The notes beneath the pieces are model-generated. The model searched no databases. It was not told the origin of the DNA and worked only from the letters and a program-made list of their open reading frames with translations. Position numbers and translations under genes: made by a program. A stretch of DNA of 15,908 bases, taken from the NCBI GenBank assembly GCA_964537965.1, contig CAZIDB010000107.1, forward strand, positions 1-15,908, given 5' to 3'. Positions 1 through 6,320 of this stretch are shown here, in pieces (positions within the stretch are counted from its first letter, which is position 1; every line of letters begins with the position of its first letter). Source of the DNA: SURF-24 sp964537965. Lineage in GTDB: Bacteria > Bacteroidota > Ignavibacteria > Ignavibacteriales > SURF-24.

Positions 1-114
1 CCGTTCAACGCATCAAATTTAACAACAGGAACATACTTCTATTCAATTAAAGCACAGCCAGTAAATGGCGAACAAGGCTTTAATACAGTAAAGAAAATGT
101 TGCTTGTAAAGTAA
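1..114 (+). CDS. 3' end of a T9SS-secreted protein (partial)
   Basis: Frame 1 is open from the first base to a TAA at 112-114 and gives 37 residues. They contain LTTGTYFYSI and end in KKMLLVK. This is the end of a type IX secretion type A C-terminal sorting domain: the 'GxYxYxI' strand, then a short basic terminal strand. The rest of the protein lies upstream of the window, so its function cannot be told. The C-terminus closely resembles those of the two full T9SS cargo genes in this window (KKMLLLK and KKILLLK). That makes the assignment to an exported or cell-surface protein fairly safe even though only the tail is visible. Confidence 0.75.
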   Translation, partial: PFNASNLTTGTYFYSIKAQPVNGEQGFNTVKKMLLVK

Positions 115-129
115 TAGCCCATCCCCAAG

Positions 130-155
130 CCCCTTCCCCAAGGGAAGGGGTTTTT
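130..155 (+). terminator. intrinsic terminator after the partial T9SS gene
   Basis: A perfect 9-bp GC-rich stem (CCCCTTCCC at 130-138, GGGAAGGGG at 142-150) with a 3-base loop is followed directly by TTTTT. It lies 15 bases after the stop codon, the expected place for a Rho-independent terminator. C/G-rich hairpins of this look are often dispersed in many copies in such genomes, so it may also be a repeat. Confidence 0.75.
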
Positions 156-187
156 AAAATAAATAATTTACTAACCGTGAATGAACG

Positions 188-282
188 AGAAACCTTCAAA
201 CTTGCCTAAATGTAGGAAGTTTTCTTATTTAGTAACCTCAAGGTTATTTATTCAAATCTGAAAAGAACCTTGAAGGTTTTTT
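188..282. repeat. cluster of short AACCT/AGGTT inverted repeats
   Basis: Three small hairpin-forming elements lie in the leader before the BNR-repeat gene. GAAACCTTC at 189-197 pairs with GGAAGTTTTC at about 214-223 with one mismatch. TAACCTCAAGGTTA is at 233-246. AACCTTGAAGGTT at 266-278 is followed by T residues to 282. They share an AACCT...AGGTT core. They could be weak terminators, regulator sites or remnants of a dispersed palindromic repeat. Nothing else was recognised in the 223 bases between the neighbouring genes. Confidence 0.4.
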
Positions 283-337
283 GTCTTTATTAATTTCTTC
301 ATTTCAACTAAATTCCGGAAGCAATAAAAAATATTTT

Positions 338-2686
338 ATGAAACGAACATTCATAACCTCTCTTTCCATTGTTATACTAGCATTGACGGGATATTTTCTT
401 TTCGGTTCCTACATTAACGTTAAAAAAGAAAAGCATTGGAATTATCAACCATCAGACTGGTTCTATACACAGAGAGCTTTTCCCGAAAAGAACATTCCAT
501 TTGAAAAGTATTTTGATGCAATTAATATTAAGCGGCAGATTTTATCCAAATCAAATTTTGAAGAAACATGGGAACAGATTGGCCCGGCTAATATTGGTGG
601 CAGAATAACTGCTTTGGTTGTAAATAAAAAAGTGAACAGAATTATTGCCGGGGCTGCTGCCGGTGGAATCTTAATTTCCTCCGATGGCGGTGAAAACTGG
701 AAATGTACAACGGATGATTTCCCGGGCTTATCAATCGGGGCGCTAAAAGCTGATCCCAATAATCCAAATTTAATTTACTGCGGAACAGGCGAAGCAAATT
801 CAAGCGGCGATTCCTATCCAGGGTTCGGTATGCTTAAATCAACTGATGGTGGATTGAGCTGGATAAATATTGGTTTACAGGAAACACAGCATATTGCAGA
901 AATTGAGATACATCCTTTGAACAGCGAAGTTTTATATGTTGCCGCTACCGGCCCGCTTCATTCAAAAGATAATAACAGGGGAATTTATAAATCAACCAAC
1001 GGCGGCTTAACATGGGAACAGGTTTTGTTTTTATCGGATTCAACAAGCGCGATTGATGTTGCCATAGATCCAACAAATATAAATGTTGTTTATGCTGCAA
1101 TGTGGGAAAGATTAAGGAGTCCGACATTAAGAAAATTTTCAGGTCAAACATCAGGAGTTTACAAATCGACTAACGGCGGAGTTTCATGGAAATTATTATC
1201 AAGCGGATTACCGGAAGCATCAAAATATGTTGGAAGAATAAGTATTGCAGTAGCACCTTCTAATCCCGCATACATTTATGCTCTTTATAAGAATTCTACT
1301 GAAAAATATATGAGCAGCAATTTCTTCGGTGGATTTTTTAAGTCGACCGACGCGGGTGCATCCTGGAATAAAATGCCTGATGTGAAATTATCAACTGAAT
1401 TTTCTGATTTCGGTTGGTACTTCGGATTAATTGAAGTAGACCCAAAAGATTACAATAAAGTATACTTAGGTGAAATTGATTTGTTAAAAACAACCGACGG
1501 CGGCAATATCTGGACAAATGTCACTAATTCATATGCGGGTTCATTTGATAAGCAACATCCCGATCAGCATGCTTTGTGGATTGATTCTGAAAATTCCAAT
1601 TATCTTGTTGCCGGGAACGATGGCGGAGTTTTTACATCCTTAAATGGCGGTAGTACGTGGACTAAAGCATATAACCTTCCGATAACTCAGTTCTATGCTT
1701 CTACAATCGATTACCTGAATCCGGTAAAAAAAATTGGTGGTACACAGGATAATGGTACAGTAACTTCTTTTACAGGAAAAAATGATGAATGGAAAATGAT
1801 ATACGGCGGAGATGGATTCTATTGTTTGGTTGACTATTCTAATTCGAATATTGTTTACGCGGAATCTCAGTATGGAGGTCTTGTTAAAAGTACTGACGGA
1901 GGAAAAACTTTTTATTTAGGTGCATTATACGGTATAGATTATTCAGATAGACGAAACTGGTCAACTCCGGTTGCAATGGATCCGGTTGATCCGAAGATTT
2001 TATATTACGGAACATACAAACTTTACAGAACAGAAGATGGTGCGGAAAATTGGACTGCTGTCAGTGGGGATTTAACACGTGGCCAGAATGGAAGAATGGG
2101 AACAATCACTTGNNNNNNNNNNNNNNNNNNNNNNNNNNNNNNNNNNNNNNNNNNNNNNNNNNNNNNNNNNNNNNNNNNNNNNNNNNNNNNNNNNNNNNNN
2201 NNNNNNNNNNNNGGTGATGCAGGAGTTTTTTATACAACCAATTCCGGAATAGAATGGCAAGTACTTGGAAGTGGATTACCGAATTCTCCTGTGTTTGATT
2301 TAAATTATCATCAGCCTACTAAAAGATTAATTGCCGCAACTCATGGAAGATCACTTTTTGAAATTGATCTTTCCGGTTTAACAAATATTTTGCATAATGA
2401 ATCCAAATTAATTTATTTTCAGTTGAAGCAAAACTTTCCCAACCCGTTTAATCCTGAAACGGTAATTAGCTGGAAGCAGCCGGTAACCGGAAATATTATT
2501 CTAACCTTATATAATTCGAATGGAGAAAAAATAGGAGATTTATTAAATAAGAATTTCGAAGCAGGAGAACATTCATTCACTTTAAATTTATCGGGCAGAT
2601 TTTCTTCTTTGCCGAGCGGTGTTTATATCTACCGGCTGCAGGCAGATAAATATGTTGAATCCAAAAAGATGCTCTTGTTAAAGTAA
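338..2686 (+). CDS. Secreted BNR/sortilin-type beta-propeller protein with T9SS sorting domain
   Basis: A predicted exported protein, 782 residues if the 100-N gap is taken at face value. ATG 338 is preferred to the in-frame TTG at 281 because it places a basic residue and a hydrophobic segment (about 5-22) at the N-terminus, as in a signal peptide or anchor. At least nine Asp-box/BNR motifs of the form S/T-x-D/N-G-G-x-x-W recur (about residues 114, 167, 218, 276, 334, 384, 434, 517 and 565, with a degenerate one near 633). This is the pattern of VPS10/sortilin-like propellers. A T9SS type A domain starts at QNFPNPFNP (about 697) and ends KKMLLLK. The motifs are structural and no sialidase active site was identified, so enzymatic activity should not be assumed. 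The protein is probably surface-attached or released. The gap lies at about residues 592-625 and the true length is unknown. Confidence 0.85.
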   Translation: MKRTFITSLSIVILALTGYFLFGSYINVKKEKHWNYQPSDWFYTQRAFPEKNIPFEKYFDAINIKRQILSKSNFEETWEQIGPANIGGRITALVVNKKVNRIIAGAAAGGILISSDGGENWKCTTDDFPGLSIGALKADPNNPNLIYCGTGEANSSGDSYPGFGMLKSTDGGLSWINIGLQETQHIAEIEIHPLNSEVLYVAATGPLHSKDNNRGIYKSTNGGLTWEQVLFLSDSTSAIDVAIDPTNINVVYAAMWERLRSPTLRKFSGQTSGVYKSTNGGVSWKLLSSGLPEASKYVGRISIAVAPSNPAYIYALYKNSTEKYMSSNFFGGFFKSTDAGASWNKMPDVKLSTEFSDFGWYFGLIEVDPKDYNKVYLGEIDLLKTTDGGNIWTNVTNSYAGSFDKQHPDQHALWIDSENSNYLVAGNDGGVFTSLNGGSTWTKAYNLPITQFYASTIDYLNPVKKIGGTQDNGTVTSFTGKNDEWKMIYGGDGFYCLVDYSNSNIVYAESQYGGLVKSTDGGKTFYLGALYGIDYSDRRNWSTPVAMDPVDPKILYYGTYKLYRTEDGAENWTAVSGDLTRGQNGRMGTITXXXXXXXXXXXXXXXXXXXXXXXXXXXXXXXXXXGDAGVFYTTNSGIEWQVLGSGLPNSPVFDLNYHQPTKRLIAATHGRSLFEIDLSGLTNILHNESKLIYFQLKQNFPNPFNPETVISWKQPVTGNIILTLYNSNGEKIGDLLNKNFEAGEHSFTLNLSGRFSSLPSGVYIYRLQADKYVESKKMLLLK
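2113..2212. other. assembly gap (100 N)
   Basis: Exactly 100 N interrupt the BNR-repeat gene. A round 100 is a common placeholder for a scaffold gap of unknown size, so the true distance may differ. Both flanks are in the same frame at this length, which may be chance. Repetitive propeller blades on either side are a likely reason for the assembly break. Confidence 0.95.
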
Positions 2687-2724
2687 ATTTGATACTCACT
2701 CCACAGTTTCATTTAGATTTATTA

Positions 2725-2751
2725 TTGCATCGCAGTACCTGCGGCAATTTT
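2725..2751 (+). terminator. probable intrinsic terminator of the BNR-repeat gene
   Basis: TTGC-AT-CGCAG-TAC-CTGCG-GCAA forms a stem of 5 plus 4 base pairs with a two-base bulge. It is followed by TTTT and lies 38 bases after the stop codon. The short T run makes it a moderate rather than strong terminator. Confidence 0.5.
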
Positions 2752-2862
2752 AGCGGGCTGTTTTCATTTAAGCTGTATATTAGAAATAGTACTCCAAGGA
2801 TTAATCTGTAATTAATAAAACTATTTTTATTGGATGACAGTGTTCGAATATAAAATTTGAAT
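2752..2862. other. intergenic stretch without recognised feature
   Basis: Very A+T-rich sequence between the terminator of the upstream gene and the possible small gene on the minus strand. No convincing reading frame, RNA gene or repeat was seen here. It also holds no clear terminator for the minus-strand genes that point into it. Confidence 0.5.
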
Positions 2863-2976
2863 TTACATTCTTACCCATTTTTCAATATCTTCCTTCCAGT
2901 TCCTGAAACTAACAACCCTTTCTGAAATATATATTTTAAGTGTTCTGAGCATTTTATGATAAATTGTATTCTTCAT
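2863..2976 (-). CDS. possible 37-residue basic small protein
   Basis: On the minus strand, ATG (2976-2974) opens a 37-codon frame ending in TAA (2865-2863). It begins MKNTIYHKML and ends DIEKWVRM. It is preceded by GAAAGGAC, a good Shine-Dalgarno match about 6 to 9 bases before the ATG and better than those of most genes here. The peptide is rich in Lys/Arg with regularly spaced hydrophobic and aromatic residues, so an amphipathic helix is plausible. No signal peptide is seen. It lies 55 bases downstream of the minus-strand T9SS cargo gene and could share its transcript. I do not recognise a family. The frame could be fortuitous in A+T-rich DNA, but the ribosome site and position argue for a real gene. 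Confidence 0.4.
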   Translation of the reverse strand: MKNTIYHKMLRTLKIYISERVVSFRNWKEDIEKWVRM

Positions 2977-3031
2977 TTGTTAGTCCTTTCAGATATACAA
3001 TTGAAGTATATATTGAACTGATACATAATTA

Positions 3032-4639
3032 CTATTTTAATAGTAAAATCTTCTTTGTTTCAACTGTTTTATTTTTATTTAATGAAATGATATAAATTCC
3101 TGTTCCAAGTTTTTTACCGTCAAATGTAAAATTGTGGTAGCCTTCGCTAAGTATTCCTTCAAACAAATATTCTACTTTCTGACCAAGTGAATTATAAACA
3201 GAAACTGTTGCAAAACTTCTCTCTGCAATGTATACGGAAATATTTGTAACCGGATTAAAAGGATTTGGATAATTTTGTAAAAGCTGAGTCCTTGCTGGGA
3301 TGTATATCTGTTCATCAACTGGTGTGGTAAGGATGTTTAATGTTACTCCTTCTTTTGCCGTATCATATGGCAGTATAACAATTGATGAACTTATTGCATC
3401 TGTGTAACCGATCTTCTGCGCAACAAGTTTAAAATTTCCGTAAGGCAGGTTTGTAATTTTAAATTCACCTTCAGGATTAAGAAAATTAAATGATATAAAA
3501 TTATCATTACTAGCGGATTTGGCGAATACTACCACGTCGCTATAATTATCGGAAAGATTATCATTGATATTAATTATACCGCTTATAAATCCTGCCCCAA
3601 ATGATGAATCACGTTTCAGCAGAATATTTTTACCGGGAATGTCTGCATTTACAAAAAGCGAATCAGCCTCCTGCCAGTGAATTGCGCAAGTATTTTTTTC
3701 TGAATAATAAGCAGGAATATAGTAATCAGAAAAGGCTTGTAAAAAATAATAGTTGGAATCCGGAACATTTATATGAAATTTACCTTCCGAATTTGCAATT
3801 GTTGTGTAAACTTCATCAGTTAATAAGGGCTGAACAGTTGATGCTAACTTTGAAGGATTATGTTTCCCTTTTCTAATAACAATGATTGCTCTTTTAACAG
3901 GAGCTTTTGTAAGTGAATCAAGTACGCTTCCCGATATTGAAATTCCGGTAGTGCTGTCTTCATGTAATGTTACGTTTACTTCCTTAATCGAATCCTTTTC
4001 AACACATATTTCAGCCGCACTGAACAAATCATATTCCTCGTTATAAAAAGTTGTAAGATAGGAATCTTTTGAAACTGATAATTTATAATTACCAACCGGT
4101 ATTTTCTTAGAGTAACAACCATCGGCACATGAAGCGGTTGAATCAACAAGGTAACGCCCATCCTCAAAAAAATAGATCAAGGCATTTACAATTGGAGCAT
4201 CATAACAATCGGTTATTTTTCCCTTAATTGTTCCGCTGAATTGATCATCATTAAAAAAATCTGTTTTAATTTTTACAATGCCAATTTCATCATGGTTTTT
4301 ATCATAGACTTTAATTGTGTCTGAAGTATCTGCGCTTGTAACCAATTTATACCTGTTAAGAATGCAGTCCATCTCTAAGGTATCGCCCGGCTGCACAACA
4401 ATTGGATATGTTGTGGGGATGTTATAGCGCGCATAATACAAATTCGCTTTGTAGGAAATGCTGTCTATTTCCAAAACATCACTCCCTTCATTTATTAAAT
4501 ATATTTTTTCCAGTCTGTTAAATACATTTTCAAAATGAATTGATTCCGGCACAATCTTTAACTTTGGTTGCGCGCAGATTACCGCATTAATAAAAAAATA
4601 TAACGCTAATGATAGCTGAAGCCCTCTTTTTGTTTTCAT
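3032..4639 (-). CDS. Secreted T9SS cargo with Ig-like and carboxypeptidase-regulatory-like domains
   Basis: A 535-residue exported protein. Residues 1-23 form a signal peptide (basic start, hydrophobic core, cleavage after VICA). About 24-130 resemble the Ig-like 'choice-of-anchor'/HYDIN-type domain (FENVF..., INEGSDVLEIDSI). Three carboxypeptidase-regulatory-like beta-sandwich domains follow: about 135-228 (GTIKGKITDCYDAPIVNALI), 230-345 (ISISGSVLDSLTKAPVKRAI) and 350-440 (the region with GEFKITNLPYGNFKLVAQ). A T9SS type A domain fills 453-535 (QNYPNPFNP to KKILLLK). No catalytic motif is seen, so a structural, adhesive or binding role at the surface is likely. The gene diverges from the sigma-factor gene across 73 bases. 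Its upstream region carries the same two-block motif as the anti-sigma gene, so it may be a target of that sigma factor (inference). Confidence 0.85.
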   Translation of the reverse strand: MKTKRGLQLSLALYFFINAVICAQPKLKIVPESIHFENVFNRLEKIYLINEGSDVLEIDSISYKANLYYARYNIPTTYPIVVQPGDTLEMDCILNRYKLVTSADTSDTIKVYDKNHDEIGIVKIKTDFFNDDQFSGTIKGKITDCYDAPIVNALIYFFEDGRYLVDSTASCADGCYSKKIPVGNYKLSVSKDSYLTTFYNEEYDLFSAAEICVEKDSIKEVNVTLHEDSTTGISISGSVLDSLTKAPVKRAIIVIRKGKHNPSKLASTVQPLLTDEVYTTIANSEGKFHINVPDSNYYFLQAFSDYYIPAYYSEKNTCAIHWQEADSLFVNADIPGKNILLKRDSSFGAGFISGIININDNLSDNYSDVVVFAKSASNDNFISFNFLNPEGEFKITNLPYGNFKLVAQKIGYTDAISSSIVILPYDTAKEGVTLNILTTPVDEQIYIPARTQLLQNYPNPFNPVTNISVYIAERSFATVSVYNSLGQKVEYLFEGILSEGYHNFTFDGKKLGTGIYIISLNKNKTVETKKILLLK

Positions 4640-4658
4640 CTGGTTAATCTATAGATTA

Positions 4659-4686
4659 TTAGACATACTACTAGTACTTTTAATAT
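4659..4686 (+). promoter_or_regulatory. possible housekeeping promoter for the sigma-factor gene
   Basis: TTAGAC (4659-4664) and TAATAT (4681-4686), 16 bases apart, resemble a sigma-70-type promoter. It would start transcription about 20 bases before the sigma-factor ATG. It overlaps the divergent candidate ECF promoter, so the two could interfere. Such matches are easily found by chance in A+T-rich DNA. Confidence 0.3.
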
Positions 4687-4699
4687 AACAAAAGTGACA
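4670..4699 (-). promoter_or_regulatory. candidate ECF-sigma promoter, copy 1 (before the T9SS cargo gene)
   Basis: On the minus strand TGTCACTTTT (4699-4690) is followed after 14 bases by ACTAGT (4675-4670). The same blocks with the same spacing stand before the anti-sigma gene at 5309-5338. The second block is about 30 bases from the cargo gene's ATG, a suitable place for a -10 element. That both blocks are the -35 and -10 of the locally encoded sigma factor is inference. Confidence 0.5.
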
Positions 4700-4712
4700 T
4701 GAATAAAAACAC

Positions 4713-5267
4713 ATGACAGGCAAATTTAATTACATAAATTTCTCAAAAAAGGAGATTGATAACTTATTCCAAAACGCTAAGGCAGGGGATAGTACTGCAT
4801 TCCGCAAACTATCCGGTATTATAAGACAAATTGCATTTAGTTATTTCCTTTCCAAGTACAGGCTTGGCAAATTTAACTCGGAACACGATGCCGAAGATCT
4901 TGCAAACAATGTTTTTATTGCATTTGCAGAGCAGTACCAGGATGTTGAGAATATTGAGAACTGGTTAAGAAGAGTGCTCTTCCTTTCTTTTATAAATTAT
5001 TATAAAAGATCACGGTCTCAAAAGACAATTGAGTTTGATGAAAATATTTTTCTTGGGGAAAGTGAATCAAAAGCCGGAAATACAATTGATGTTGAAAAGA
5101 TAGTGGGAATTCTGAATACGCTTAGCGAAGATAAACAGAATATTGTTAGAATGAGATTCTGGAAAGATCTAAAATTTGCCGAGATAGCAGAATTATTAAA
5201 TAAATCCGAAGATGCAGTAAAGAAAATGTTTTACCGGACACTTGAAGAATTGAAGCAAAAATTATAA
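4713..5267 (+). CDS. ECF-type RNA polymerase sigma factor
   Basis: A 184-residue sigma-70 family protein with only regions 2 and 4, as in extracytoplasmic-function sigma factors. Region 2 spans about 18-101 and includes EHDAEDLANNVFIAF and NWLRRVLFLSFINYYKR, the core-binding and -10 recognition helices. Region 4 spans about 132-183 (LSEDKQNIVRMRFW, then the helix-turn-helix around AEIAELLNKSEDAVKKMFYR, which reads the -35). The linker of about 30 residues is ordinary. There is no clear Shine-Dalgarno site before the ATG. The next gene encodes a zinc-finger anti-sigma factor, the usual partner, 93 bases downstream. A possible internal promoter between the two suggests the partner and the protease can be transcribed separately from the sigma gene. 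The ECF subgroup cannot be assigned by eye. Confidence 0.92.
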   Translation: MTGKFNYINFSKKEIDNLFQNAKAGDSTAFRKLSGIIRQIAFSYFLSKYRLGKFNSEHDAEDLANNVFIAFAEQYQDVENIENWLRRVLFLSFINYYKRSRSQKTIEFDENIFLGESESKAGNTIDVEKIVGILNTLSEDKQNIVRMRFWKDLKFAEIAELLNKSEDAVKKMFYRTLEELKQKL

Positions 5268-5308
5268 ATGCATTATAAAAACATGGATTCAACCTTAAAT
5301 TAAAGATG

Positions 5309-5338
5309 TGTCACTTTTCAGAATGGCTTTACACTAAT
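5309..5338 (+). promoter_or_regulatory. candidate ECF-sigma promoter, copy 2 (before the anti-sigma gene)
   Basis: TGTCACTTTT (5309-5318), 14 bases, then ACTAAT (5333-5338) matches copy 1 upstream of the divergent T9SS cargo gene at 15 of 16 motif positions with identical spacing. It ends 22 bases before the anti-sigma ATG, so a start site near 5345 would give a short leader. It would let the sigma factor drive its own regulator and the CHAT protease. Confidence 0.5.
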
Positions 5339-5360
5339 TGAATATAAACCACAAAACGTT

Positions 5361-6320
5361 ATGAAAAATTTTGAGTATATAATTAGTCTTATTGAAAAGA
5401 AAAATCTTACCGTAGAAGAAAGCAAAAAGCTTACAGCTTTATTAAATGAAGACCCGAACCTGAAAGAATATGTTAATATTTATAATAAAATTAAAACAGC
5501 CTACGGTAAAACCGATCACCCTAAAGCTGATTTAATTGGCGAGTATATTCTTTATAAAAACGGCTTGATAAAAGATGCCTGGAAAATCATTCCAGCTATT
5601 CCGGAAATTGAAAAACATTTAAGAGAATGCGAACAATGCCGGGAAGACTATAAATTATTTAATTCCGAGTTTGAAGCTGTAGATGCATTTGTGGGAGAGA
5701 CAATTACAAGGACAGAAAAGAAATTCGTTTTTAAAAATCTCTTCTTTAATCCGTCTCTTGCTTACATTAAATATTCATTAGCTTCTGTTCTGATGGTTGG
5801 AATAATTTATTTTGTATTGTTTTTTATTTCAACCGGATCGCTTACTCCTGTACAAAAACTTGCAGGCAATTATGATGAGACCGAAAACTATGTTACAAGG
5901 GGGAGAGCCACAGATGAATTTCAAAAAAGTATGATTGCCCTGGAAAACAATGATTATAAAAGAACGATAGAATTTCTTGAACAGGATATTAAAAATAATT
6001 TTAAAGACGAAACGATTTTCTACAGCTATTACATACTTGGATTAGTTTACCTGGAAGATTCGTATGCAGATTTCTTAAACTTGTTCCCATCCTACAATAA
6101 AGATAAAGTTAACCGGGCAATTTATAACCTTAAACAATGTATTAACAAGAACAGTTCAGATGAGTTTTTAAATGTTAATTATGATGCGTTTTATTTTGTT
6201 GGGAAAGGATATCTTATGCTTGATAATAAGGAACAAGCCGCCGAATATTTCAAACTTGTGTTAAAAAATAAGGGAAGTAAATCTGAAGAGGCTATGCAAA
6301 TATTAGATGAACTGGAGTGA
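5361..6320 (+). CDS. Membrane zinc-finger anti-sigma factor with extracytoplasmic TPR-like region
   Basis: A 319-residue predicted single-pass inner-membrane protein. The cytoplasmic N-terminal part carries the zinc anti-sigma signature H86-x3-C90-x2-C93 (HLRECEQC). An upstream HPKADLIGEYILYKNGL segment offers His53 as a likely fourth ligand. This domain normally holds an ECF sigma factor inactive. One membrane helix lies at about 136-157 (YIKYSLASVLMVGIIYFVLF). The remaining 160 residues are helical and TPR-like: ALENNDYKRTIEFLEQDI at about 193-210, YYILGLVYLEDSYADF at 223-238, and FVGKGYLMLDNKEQAAEYFK at 279-298. By topology they lie outside the cytoplasm. It follows the sigma gene and overlaps the CHAT protease gene by 4 bases, so the two proteins are probably made together. 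The C-terminal region is a plausible sensor or protease-docking site (inference). Confidence 0.85.
   Translation: MKNFEYIISLIEKKNLTVEESKKLTALLNEDPNLKEYVNIYNKIKTAYGKTDHPKADLIGEYILYKNGLIKDAWKIIPAIPEIEKHLRECEQCREDYKLFNSEFEAVDAFVGETITRTEKKFVFKNLFFNPSLAYIKYSLASVLMVGIIYFVLFFISTGSLTPVQKLAGNYDETENYVTRGRATDEFQKSMIALENNDYKRTIEFLEQDIKNNFKDETIFYSYYILGLVYLEDSYADFLNLFPSYNKDKVNRAIYNLKQCINKNSSDEFLNVNYDAFYFVGKGYLMLDNKEQAAEYFKLVLKNKGSKSEEAMQILDELE

Noticed and set aside
281..337. Upstream TTG start adding 19 residues to the BNR-repeat protein
   Set aside because: It puts a polar stretch before the signal/anchor segment and overlaps the AACCTTGAAGGTT-T-run element. ATG 338 begins MKRTF directly before the hydrophobic core.
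1516..1526. Another TGTCACT occurrence as a sigma-factor site
   Set aside because: It lies inside the BNR-repeat coding region, lacks the TTTT extension, and was not found to have a correctly spaced ACTA block.
338..2686. Calling the BNR-repeat protein a sialidase or other glycosyl hydrolase
   Set aside because: Asp-boxes are structural; the arginine triad and catalytic residues of sialidases were not identified. Repeat pattern and ending fit sortilin-like propellers better.
3601..3876. 91-codon plus-strand frame
   Set aside because: It lies opposite the well-supported T9SS cargo gene, has no recognisable domain, and looks like an antisense shadow.
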